From the IMG/VR virus record IMGVR_UViG_3300020118_000214, positions 1 to 32,728 of that record: a DNA stretch of 32,728 bases. One strand, written 5' to 3'. This document shows positions 1 to 7,267 of the stretch, in pieces (the stretch's first letter is position 1; each line of letters begins with the position of its first letter). This stretch comes from a virus. The notes beneath the pieces are model-generated. The model saw only the letters and a program-made list of their open reading frames with translations. It had not been told where the DNA came from and ran no database searches. The position numbers and the translations under genes were made by a program.

Positions 1-228
1 GCGGCCGCGGGCGCCGCGACCTACGTCTCGGCAGCGACCAACGGCACCACGCGGACCAACGGCCTGGTGATCGGCCACGGCGCGGCGGGCCCGGGTGGAT
101 GGGTGGCTCCCAACGTCGACTCGGTGAAGATCCTCCCGGGCGGCAACGCGTCCTCCTACGACTTGTTGAACGTGTGCGCCGCCGCCTCGCTGACCTTCGA
201 GTGGTCGGCTGAAGTCGTCGAACAATAA
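1..228 (+). CDS. C-terminal end of a probable virion protein (partial)
   Basis: Reading frame 1 is open from the first base and ends at a TAA at 226-228, giving the last 75 residues of a protein that starts outside the window. The fragment is rich in Gly, Ala, Thr and Asn, contains one Cys near the end and has no charged helices, which fits a beta-rich virion component such as a fibre tip or decoration domain. A strong ribosome binding site for the next gene follows within 20 bases, so it probably belongs to the same operon as the fibre-like genes downstream. I do not recognise the family. Confidence 0.6.
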   Translation, partial: AAAGAATYVSAATNGTTRTNGLVIGHGAAGPGGWVAPNVDSVKILPGGNASSYDLLNVCAAASLTFEWSAEVVEQ

Positions 229-245
229 AAGGGAGGAGGCTCCCG

Positions 246-572
246 GTGCTCTTGGAAGGTCCGGGCACGTGGCGCTTCACTGTCGGGCGCGAGCGCTCGC
301 ACAGCGAGTTCGCCTGCGTCACTTCGTCCGGACCCGCGGAGGTCCTCGTCCAGGTCGACGGGGACACGGTGGACCACGTCTACCTCTCCGGCGACTCCAC
401 CCACACCTGGTGGACGAGTAACCCGTTGCTCTGCGAGGCCGCAGTGGACGGCGTGGTCGAAATCCAGCTCGTAGGCAAAGCGGCGATGCGGCTGGAGTGG
501 CCGTCCCTCAAGTTGAATAAGGGTCCGGCACCGGCACGCAAGGAGACGGTCACCCGTAAGGCGAGGAAGTAG
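246..572 (+). CDS. Small beta-rich virion-associated protein, unknown function
   Basis: This encodes 108 residues from a GTG start at 246, chosen because GGGAGGAGG (231-239) lies about 6 bases upstream. The first 90 residues alternate hydrophobic and polar positions with many Val, Thr and Trp residues, as expected of a beta-sandwich. The last 18 are Lys/Arg-rich. It sits 3 bases before the repeat protein at 576 and is probably co-translated with it. Position among fibre-type genes suggests a virion or fibre-attachment role, but this is inference and no family was recognised. Confidence 0.65.
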   Translation: MLLEGPGTWRFTVGRERSHSEFACVTSSGPAEVLVQVDGDTVDHVYLSGDSTHTWWTSNPLLCEAAVDGVVEIQLVGKAAMRLEWPSLKLNKGPAPARKETVTRKARK

Positions 573-575
573 GCA

Positions 576-2606
576 ATGGCGACCAAGCGCGTCATCACGC
601 GTGTCGTCATCGACATCGGCTCCGGCGCGGTCGAGGAACTCCAAGGCTACGACTACGACGGGCCCTGGGCGCTCGCCACGTCCAACCCGGGTATCGTCGA
701 CGACGATCGCTGGGGCGACATCGTCAATCCCATTCGATCCGCCGGACTGGCGGCGGGAATCGAGACGAGCGCTCGAGCGCTTTCCACTCAGGTCGCGATC
801 GCGACGGTGAAGCTGGATCAGAGCGAGAACGCCGCCAACCTCTTCCGCACCATCGACGAGTACCACGACTGGGCGCCGGTCAACCGCGGACCGCCGTTCG
901 TATTGCCTGGCACCGAGTACCAGCCGCTACCGTGGAATCTCTCGCTAAGAGACCCGGAGGAGATCCCCGCAGGGCTACTCTTCGGGCAGCCGGAGGAGTT
1001 ACCGCCCTACCCCGTCCCGCCCGTTACCTCGCCGCCATGGCCGGATCCAAACCTGACCAGCTGGCCCTCTATCGAGGTGTGGCTGTTCGACGTGCAGGAG
1101 CCGGCGGGCTCATTCTTCGGGCAACCTGACGAGGATCTACCGTGGCCTTGGCGCACATTGAGCGGTCCACCCTGGCCAGCGCCCAATGCCACCGCCTACC
1201 AGGCGACGCAGCAGTGGACGGCCGACGTCCAAGAGCCAGCCGGTGCGCTCTTCGGGCAACCGGACGAAGACTTCCTATTCAGCCAAGTAGGGCGCGCGCC
1301 GCCGTGGCCACAGCCGGCGAGCCTGTTCCAACCGCTGCCCTACCGCATCGGGTCCGATAGCGAAGATCTACCGGTCGCGGACTTCTTCGGCCAACCTGAT
1401 GAGGACTTGCCGTGGCCCCGAGCCACGACATCTGGGCCGCCCTGGCCGGTGCCAGCTACGCTCTCACAGCCCTTGCCATACCGCGCTGGGTCGGACAGCG
1501 AGGACCTGCCAGTTGCGGATTTCTTCGGGCAGCCGGACGAAGACTTCCTGCAGGCGCCCAACACCGGGGCACCGTTCGCCAAAGGCGCGGAACTCTACCA
1601 ACGGCTCCCGTACCCCTGGACAGACGCCGAGGACCTCCCCGTCACCGACTTCTTTGGGCAGCCGGACGAGGACCTCCCGTGGCCTTGGCCCACGCTCTCG
1701 GGACCGCCGTGGCCCCTGCCGCTCACGACGACCCAGCAGTCCATCAACCAGTGGGCCACCGACGTGCAGGAGCCGGCGGGGACTCTCTTTGGCCAGCCGG
1801 ACGAGGACTTCTGGGCGCTGCGTCCCCCGGCACCGCAGCCACTGACGTTCCAGCCGCTCTATCAGATCGCTACCGACGAGCCGCTGACGGTCGCCGCCAC
1901 CAACGCCCTCGACGACTCGGGCGCACCACAAGTGCCGCAGCCCCCGCTGGTCGCTAGCGCGCAGGTCTACCTACCGGACCCGGAGGAGATCCCCGCCTCG
2001 TTGCTACATGGCCAACCTGACGAGGACCTCCCACCGCCTCTGCCATCGCCGGTTAGCGTCGGCAATCTGTTGGTCGGATTCGTCGACGACGCAGCGCCAC
2101 CGCAGGTGTTCGACAGCGACGACTTCCCGCCGGTGGTGCAGCCGCCAGCGCCGGTGTCCAGCCCGGTGCCGCTGGTCGCAGATGATCCACCCCCGCAGAT
2201 GTTCGACGCCGACGACACGTTGATCCCCCCTGCCACGCAGAGTGCCATCGCAGTCGTACAGCCGGCGCTCGCGCTCGAGGAGGACCTGCCGCAGACGCCG
2301 ATCGCCCCAGTCTTCGACTGCGACGATCGCGCCCCCGTCGTGCCGCAGCGCACGAGGTGGAACGCCGTCACGACTTGGTTGTGGGACGCGCTCGACAGCG
2401 TCGTCCAGGTGCTGCCCAAACCCCCACCGTTCGCCCGCGTCGGAGGCTCCTCGAGCTCCGCGCAGAGCGCGCAAGCCTCGCAGGCCCAGCCCTCCAGTAG
2501 CGCGCCTTCGACGGCTACCCAACCCGGCGCTCCCAACACTCAATCGAACAGCGGATCTGCTACGGTGGTTCAGCTGCCCGGCAGCGGACCGACCAAGGTG
2601 GGTTGA
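576..2606 (+). CDS. Trp/Pro-rich 45-residue tandem-repeat protein, probable virion component
   Basis: This 676-residue protein begins at ATG 576, preceded by GAGGAAG. Residues 1-110 are a non-repetitive head. From about residue 120 a unit recurs with the core FGQPDED followed by LPWP or FW-type sequence and a PPWP stretch. The core Phe is at residues 136, 181, 226, 271, 317, 360 and 405, and a degenerate HGQPDED is at 478, so the period is 43-46 residues. Residues 500-600 carry a second, weaker acidic repeat (PQVFDSDD-like). The C-terminus (about 620-676) is Ser/Ala/Gln-rich and low in complexity. No catalytic motif, signal peptide or TM segment is visible. Context suggests a virion surface or fibre-linked protein; function unknown. 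Confidence 0.75.
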   Translation: MATKRVITRVVIDIGSGAVEELQGYDYDGPWALATSNPGIVDDDRWGDIVNPIRSAGLAAGIETSARALSTQVAIATVKLDQSENAANLFRTIDEYHDWAPVNRGPPFVLPGTEYQPLPWNLSLRDPEEIPAGLLFGQPEELPPYPVPPVTSPPWPDPNLTSWPSIEVWLFDVQEPAGSFFGQPDEDLPWPWRTLSGPPWPAPNATAYQATQQWTADVQEPAGALFGQPDEDFLFSQVGRAPPWPQPASLFQPLPYRIGSDSEDLPVADFFGQPDEDLPWPRATTSGPPWPVPATLSQPLPYRAGSDSEDLPVADFFGQPDEDFLQAPNTGAPFAKGAELYQRLPYPWTDAEDLPVTDFFGQPDEDLPWPWPTLSGPPWPLPLTTTQQSINQWATDVQEPAGTLFGQPDEDFWALRPPAPQPLTFQPLYQIATDEPLTVAATNALDDSGAPQVPQPPLVASAQVYLPDPEEIPASLLHGQPDEDLPPPLPSPVSVGNLLVGFVDDAAPPQVFDSDDFPPVVQPPAPVSSPVPLVADDPPPQMFDADDTLIPPATQSAIAVVQPALALEEDLPQTPIAPVFDCDDRAPVVPQRTRWNAVTTWLWDALDSVVQVLPKPPPFARVGGSSSSAQSAQASQAQPSSSAPSTATQPGAPNTQSNSGSATVVQLPGSGPTKVG

Positions 2607-3478
2607 TGCCGAACACGTTCTACATCAAGCAGGGAGACCTCCTGCCCGTCATCCGTTCCACGCTCTATGACGCGAACGGAGATCCAATCGACTTGACCGG
2701 CGCCAACGTCACCTTCGTGATGCGGCTGCCGGGCGCGCCCAACCTCCAAGTCCGCGCGGGCGCGACCATCGTGGACCCAGTGGGCGGCGTGGTGCAGTAC
2801 GCCTGGCAGGAGGGCGACACCAACGTCGTGGGGGGCTTCGCCGCGGAGTGGTCAGCCAGCATCGGCGGGCAGCAGATGACCATCCCCAACTTGAACTACC
2901 TGACCGTCCAGGTGAGCAACAACCTCCAGACGGGCGTGGGGCCACCGCCGCCACCACCGCCGCTGAGCCCGCCCATCAGCTACGTCTCCCAACTCCTCGT
3001 GGTCACGAGCCCGAAGGCCTCGGACGGCGTCTCCGTCAACGCCACCGGTATCGCCGCGAACGCCCCGGGCAACGCGATGACCGGGCCGTTCTCCAACCCC
3101 GACGTCCCGCGCACGTTAAGGGTCGCCTTCGGACTGGGCTGGGACGGTGGTGCGGTGACGCTCAACGGGCTGGACCAATTCGGCAACCCCATCTCCGCAA
3201 CGGTCGCGGCGAACCCGGGCGGTTTCACCGACAGCACCCAGGTGTTCTCCTCCGTGACGAGTGCGTCCAAGGCCGCCGTGGGGGCTTCTGCCGCGGTGGC
3301 GACGCTGGGGTTAGGCGCGGGGCTGGGCATCCTGGCTGTCCTGGCGAACGCGAACGCGATGGTGTCCGCGGACAACATCCAGGAAGGGGCGACCATCGAC
3401 GCGGTGAACAACTCCTTCACGCCCGAGACGCCGCCCGACGGATCCGTGACGTACGCGCTCTTGGTCAACGTGAAGTAA
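2606..3478 (+). CDS. BppU-like baseplate/fibre protein
   Basis: The ATG at 2606 overlaps the previous stop (TGATG), so translation is coupled; this gives 290 residues. A TTG three bases earlier is less likely. Residues 2-95 follow the pattern of the BppU N-terminal domain, which attaches receptor-binding parts to a baseplate: an IKQGD-type opening, a DANGDPIDLTGA turn and then F-V-M-R. A poly-proline linker lies near residues 112-122. The C-terminal half is a Gly/Ala/Val-rich beta domain with a hydrophobic Ala-Gly stretch near residues 225-255. It lies between the repeat protein and two beta-helix proteins, so an adaptor holding fibres is plausible. The family call is from pattern recall. Confidence 0.6.
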   Translation: MPNTFYIKQGDLLPVIRSTLYDANGDPIDLTGANVTFVMRLPGAPNLQVRAGATIVDPVGGVVQYAWQEGDTNVVGGFAAEWSASIGGQQMTIPNLNYLTVQVSNNLQTGVGPPPPPPPLSPPISYVSQLLVVTSPKASDGVSVNATGIAANAPGNAMTGPFSNPDVPRTLRVAFGLGWDGGAVTLNGLDQFGNPISATVAANPGGFTDSTQVFSSVTSASKAAVGASAAVATLGLGAGLGILAVLANANAMVSADNIQEGATIDAVNNSFTPETPPDGSVTYALLVNVK

Positions 3479-3493
3479 AGATCGAGGGGACCC

Positions 3494-5179
3494 ATGGGCA
3501 ATCTAGCTGTGCTGGTGTCGGTGCTGCTTGCGCAGGCAGGCAACTTGAACGGGCGCCTGGTGCCGGCGCCGGGGCCCGACGGCGGCGTCATCCTCAAGCG
3601 CGGGTGCTTCCAGCTGCCCGACGGCTTCCAGATGTGCGGCGCCAGCTCCTTCATCGCAGGCACCACCGCATCGATGCAGCTCTTCGTGGACCCGGCCATC
3701 GGCTCCGACAACGGCAAGTGCACCTCCTCGGGCGTCGGCGCGTGCGCGACCATCCCCGCGGCCTACGCGAAGATGCCCAAGCTCGTGAGGCACCCGGTCA
3801 CCGTCTCGATGGCGTGCGGGACATACGACGCCGGCGCCTTCGTCGAGGGAGATGTCTTCGCTTACAACCCCGCCCTGAGCGGCAGCTACACGCCCGACGC
3901 GGGCTTGGCCCCCTTGCTCCTCTTCACGGGCACAATGCAGAACGTCACCCCGGCCACCGGGCCAGGCACGGGCACGCTGAGCTCCGCGACCGCGGGCAGT
4001 CCGCCACCCACAACCTGGGGGACCTTCACCCTCAACTCCGCCGGCTGGACGGTCAACGACTTGGCGAACAAATTCATCACCATCACCTCCGGGACGGCCG
4101 CGGGGGAGAGCCGGGCCATCGTCTCCAACACCAGCAGCACCGGGACGATCGCCGGCACCTGGAACACCACCCCCGACTCCACCAGCCACTTCGCCATCCA
4201 GCTGCCCTGCACGCACATCAAGGACGGCTTGAGCGAGGAGCCGAATCTGCTCTCCCTGTTCAACAGCGGAGGTCCAGGCCCCGAGCAGTCGGGCGCGGCG
4301 TTCATCGTGCGAGAGGCGCAGGCGGCGCCGATGATCCTCTCCCCGCAAGTCGTCATCCAGAACGTGGACGTCCAAGTCAAGAAGGGTGGCGACGGGCTGC
4401 TCTTTGAAGGTCCAGGCACCAACGCCCTGATTCAAAACGTCACGCTCACCAACGCCGGCGGCACGGCCAACACCGGAAGCGGCAACGGCTTCATCGCGGT
4501 GGAGAACGGCGCGATGGCCAGCGTCCAGTACGCGATCTGCACGGGCAGCGTCGCGGAGAACTGCATCAACAACAGCTACCAGGGGATGCTCACGGGCGCC
4601 TACGGGCAGCTGACCACGTTCGGGAACATCTTGAGCCCGGCCAGCGGCTCGCTCTCACCGGAGATCATCTTCGGCGGCACGGCCTACAATGCCCAGAATC
4701 AGTACACCTGCGGTGGCGGGGTCATCGCCTGTCAGGACGTCAGTGGCGCCTACGTGACCGAGTGGGGCAGTCACTTCGTCGACGTGGGGCCCACCGGCTA
4801 CGGCGTGTTCGTGGACGACACGGTTGGCGGCGGGGCGATGCAGCTCATCTGGTACCAGAACCAGATGACGGGCCCGAGCAGCAACTCGACCGAGGCCTTC
4901 TTCTTCAGCGGCGCCAACTCGGTGACGCTTCGTTTCATCACCGCCGGCACCACCATCACCAACTTCGGCTACGCCTTCTATTTCGGTGCCGAGCGCGCTC
5001 GCGTACAGAGCTATAGCGGAAACACGCTGCCCACCGTCACTGGCTCGGTCAACGCAGACATCGCGCTCTACGGCTTCACTGCCACGGGCTTCTACTCTAT
5101 GGCGAACTTGAACGCGCTGACCCCCGCGACCATCGCCGATCTAGCGACCGGGAACGCGATCTCCAACACGGTCCCGTAA
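3494..5179 (+). CDS. Right-handed beta-helix tailspike-like protein with exported N-terminus (paralogue 1)
   Basis: This encodes 561 residues from ATG 3494 with GAGGGG upstream. The N-terminus has a hydrophobic run ending AQA at residue 15, which resembles a Sec signal peptide although it lacks Lys/Arg. After a short linker there is an LFVDPAIGSDN-type motif near residue 63 and a RHPVTVS motif near 97, both shared with the gene at 5199. A TSGTAAGES module with DNT-like turns follows, then Gly/Asn-rich beta-helix coils from about residue 270 on, as in pectate-lyase-like tailspikes. Several Cys residues could form disulphides outside the cytoplasm. Likely role: host-surface glycan binding or cleavage. 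No catalytic residues can be assigned. Confidence 0.7.
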   Translation: MGNLAVLVSVLLAQAGNLNGRLVPAPGPDGGVILKRGCFQLPDGFQMCGASSFIAGTTASMQLFVDPAIGSDNGKCTSSGVGACATIPAAYAKMPKLVRHPVTVSMACGTYDAGAFVEGDVFAYNPALSGSYTPDAGLAPLLLFTGTMQNVTPATGPGTGTLSSATAGSPPPTTWGTFTLNSAGWTVNDLANKFITITSGTAAGESRAIVSNTSSTGTIAGTWNTTPDSTSHFAIQLPCTHIKDGLSEEPNLLSLFNSGGPGPEQSGAAFIVREAQAAPMILSPQVVIQNVDVQVKKGGDGLLFEGPGTNALIQNVTLTNAGGTANTGSGNGFIAVENGAMASVQYAICTGSVAENCINNSYQGMLTGAYGQLTTFGNILSPASGSLSPEIIFGGTAYNAQNQYTCGGGVIACQDVSGAYVTEWGSHFVDVGPTGYGVFVDDTVGGGAMQLIWYQNQMTGPSSNSTEAFFFSGANSVTLRFITAGTTITNFGYAFYFGAERARVQSYSGNTLPTVTGSVNADIALYGFTATGFYSMANLNALTPATIADLATGNAISNTVP

Positions 5180-5198
5180 CGCCCGAAGGGAGCACTTG

Positions 5199-7160
5199 AT
5201 GAGCTCGATTCTGCCGATCCTGTTGCCGATCTTGGTGGGCGTCACGCCGATCATCAAGGGCGAGGGCTTGAGCGTTACTCAGTTCGACGCCGGGCTCGTC
5301 AACGCCCAGAGCGTCGTGGCGGTCCAGGTAGACGCCGGCACCGCCAACGTCCAGACGCTCAACGTAAACGGTTTCATCGTCACAGGCAGCACCGTGGGGA
5401 GCCTGACGCTGTTCGTCGATGGCTCCCTCGGCAACGACTCAAATGGCTGCACTTCGTCCGGGTCTGGCGCGTGCCTCACGATGCAAGGGGTGGAACGGAA
5501 GATCCCGAAGAATATACGCCACCCGGTAACGGTGTCGGTGGCGACCGGCAACTATGCCTGCTCGAGCTGGGAGAACTTCAACTTTTCCTCTGACTTCGCT
5601 TCCGGGCAATACGGATCGCTCTGGGTCCACGGCACCACGCAGGCCGCGAGCATCACTGGCTCGCAGAGTGGCACTGTCGCCAGTGCCACCGACATCACCA
5701 ACGTGGCCGGCGTGCTGCCGACCGTCACCGCGAGCGGTAGTCCAGGCTGGACTCCACACGCCTTGCGCGGTCTGCTCTTCAACGTCACGAGCGGCACCGG
5801 CGCAGGCGAGACCCTCACCATCTCAGACAATACGGCATCGGTGCTCACCCTCGCCGGCGGATATTCGACCAGCACAGCGTTCTGGCCGGCATCTTCCGTG
5901 ATCGTCGGGATGTGCCAGCCGTTCGATGAGTACACCAAGCCAGACGCCACCAGTCACTTCGCCATTCTCACCAATGGGACGCACATTACGAGCGACTGCG
6001 CCGTGCCCACCGGGCCTGGAACGGGGAACTTCATGGGCGCCGCTCCGGCCCAGGCCCTCGACACCTACGGGATCCTCATCACCGGTGTGCGCGGGGGCGG
6101 TTACCAGGGCTCCTACACAAACGCGGGGAACACCGAGCAGGGTTACTGCAGCCCCCAGGCCGGCATCGCTTTCACCAACTTCGACTTCAACGACGCGAAC
6201 ATGGGAGCTGGGTTCTACGGCTACAACTCCGACTCCATCCAGGTGCGCTGGAACAGCTTCTCAAACATCTACTTCTGGGATGCCATCTGGCAGCACGTCG
6301 GGCGCGCCAGTCTCTTCAGCAACTATTCCACCAGCGGCTGCCTGTTGGGCAGCGACGCGTACAGCGGGGACACTGTGCTGTTGGTTGGCAACGTCGTTGG
6401 GCTCCTCGACAACTCCAAGGGCTGCCTCCAGTACGATGGTCAGTCCATCACTCCAGGTCCCAGGGTCCTGCTCACCGGGCTCAACAGCTACTACACGCAC
6501 GGGTTGCGCTCTGGCTTCAACGTCGTCGGCACATCGATCTTTCAGGAGTTTGACGACACGATCAGCGGGCCCAGTGTCGCTGCGGTCGTCATCAATCAGT
6601 CCAACACGGCAGTCACCTACACTGCGTCCTTCGGCACGCAGGCCTGGATCTCTGACAACAATTTCTTGCCGACTGGCGGGGAAGGCGTCTTTGTCGGACC
6701 CGGCACCTATCTCTACTCGACCGGGAACGCCGGGTCGGGCGGAACGTTCGGCTATAAGATCGTCGGGCCCGTCACCGCCTACTTCGATTCAAACCCGAAC
6801 GACACGCTCACCGGCTCGACCGGCAACATCTGCCAAGACCCGGGCTGCGCCAGCGCGGTCCAGTACGGAGACGTCAGCACAAAGAACATCTTCTTCGCCC
6901 CGCAAGGGGGCGCGCATAACACGCAGACCGGCAACCTGTCGGTGCCTACCACGACTGGGTGCACCGACAACTCGGTCACAGCCCGAGGGGCGATCGTCAA
7001 CACGCCCTGCTACGCCAGCCCGGACTCCAACCCCAATAGCGCCGGCGGCGCAACTTGGTCGTGCTACCCGTCTGCCGCAGGCACCATTCAGCTTCGCCTA
7101 TGCTGCGTGACGGCGACCTGCACCGCTAACAGCATCAAGTGGAACGTGGGGCAGCAATGA
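5199..7160 (+). CDS. Right-handed beta-helix tailspike-like protein (paralogue 2)
   Basis: The ATG at 5199 follows GAAGGGA at a good distance and gives 653 residues; a TTG just upstream is less likely. The N-terminus is a long hydrophobic stretch (residues 4-19) without basic residues or a clear cleavage site, so it may be a membrane segment or a packing helix. It shares with the preceding gene the LFVD-x-x-x-G-x-D motif, a CTSSG-x-GAC block, the RHPVTVSV motif and a TSGTGAGE module. Asn/Gly-rich coils fill the middle. The last 75 residues are Cys-rich, suggesting a disulphide-stabilised tip. A second host-recognition spike is the most likely role. Confidence 0.7.
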   Translation: MSSILPILLPILVGVTPIIKGEGLSVTQFDAGLVNAQSVVAVQVDAGTANVQTLNVNGFIVTGSTVGSLTLFVDGSLGNDSNGCTSSGSGACLTMQGVERKIPKNIRHPVTVSVATGNYACSSWENFNFSSDFASGQYGSLWVHGTTQAASITGSQSGTVASATDITNVAGVLPTVTASGSPGWTPHALRGLLFNVTSGTGAGETLTISDNTASVLTLAGGYSTSTAFWPASSVIVGMCQPFDEYTKPDATSHFAILTNGTHITSDCAVPTGPGTGNFMGAAPAQALDTYGILITGVRGGGYQGSYTNAGNTEQGYCSPQAGIAFTNFDFNDANMGAGFYGYNSDSIQVRWNSFSNIYFWDAIWQHVGRASLFSNYSTSGCLLGSDAYSGDTVLLVGNVVGLLDNSKGCLQYDGQSITPGPRVLLTGLNSYYTHGLRSGFNVVGTSIFQEFDDTISGPSVAAVVINQSNTAVTYTASFGTQAWISDNNFLPTGGEGVFVGPGTYLYSTGNAGSGGTFGYKIVGPVTAYFDSNPNDTLTGSTGNICQDPGCASAVQYGDVSTKNIFFAPQGGAHNTQTGNLSVPTTTGCTDNSVTARGAIVNTPCYASPDSNPNSAGGATWSCYPSAAGTIQLRLCCVTATCTANSIKWNVGQQ

Positions 7161-7267
7161 AGCCCAGGAAGCAAATCGGCGAGCTAAAGCCGACCTGTCT
7201 AGAGCCCTGGTGTTGATAACCTGTTGATCGCTGGCGCAGACGTCTGCGCAGCCGGTAAGGTGAATTT
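7161..7267 (+). promoter_or_regulatory. Intergenic leader before the head module
   Basis: This 107-base gap holds the palindrome above and two near-direct copies of TGTTGAT about 11 bases apart at 7211 and 7222. AAGGTGA at 7257-7263 is a plausible ribosome binding site for the GTG at 7268. GATAAC at 7215-7220 resembles a -10 box but has no convincing -35 partner. A promoter for the head module is likely here but not proven. Confidence 0.35.
7234..7249. promoter_or_regulatory. Intergenic 16-bp perfect palindrome, copy 1
   Basis: GCGCAGACGTCTGCGC is a perfect palindrome in the gap between the fibre genes and the head module. Its 14-base core (7235-7248) recurs exactly at 12115 and 18521, always between genes. 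A GGTAA follows 5 bases after the core. It could be an operator or activator site, or a module-border sequence. The stem-loop it could form (6 bp, ACGT loop) has no following T-run. Confidence 0.65.

Noticed and set aside
936-2030. Regularly spaced repeats that could suggest a CRISPR-like array
   Set aside because: The period is about 135 bases, in frame with a protein, and the units differ at synonymous sites; this is a coding repeat.
2848-4407. 519-residue + strand frame overlapping the BppU-like and first beta-helix genes
   Set aside because: It is very rich in Arg, His, Gln and Gly, out of frame with two coherent genes and their ribosome binding sites, so it is a shadow frame.
7157-7216. 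19-codon ORF overlapping the stop of the second beta-helix gene (ATGA)
   Set aside because: Too short, no hydrophobic or conserved pattern, and no binding site apart from coupling. It is probably chance.
7234-7249. Palindromes read as rho-independent terminators
   Set aside because: Each could form a 6-7 bp stem with an ACGT loop, but none of the three is followed by a T-run, and they differ clearly from the two good terminators in the window.
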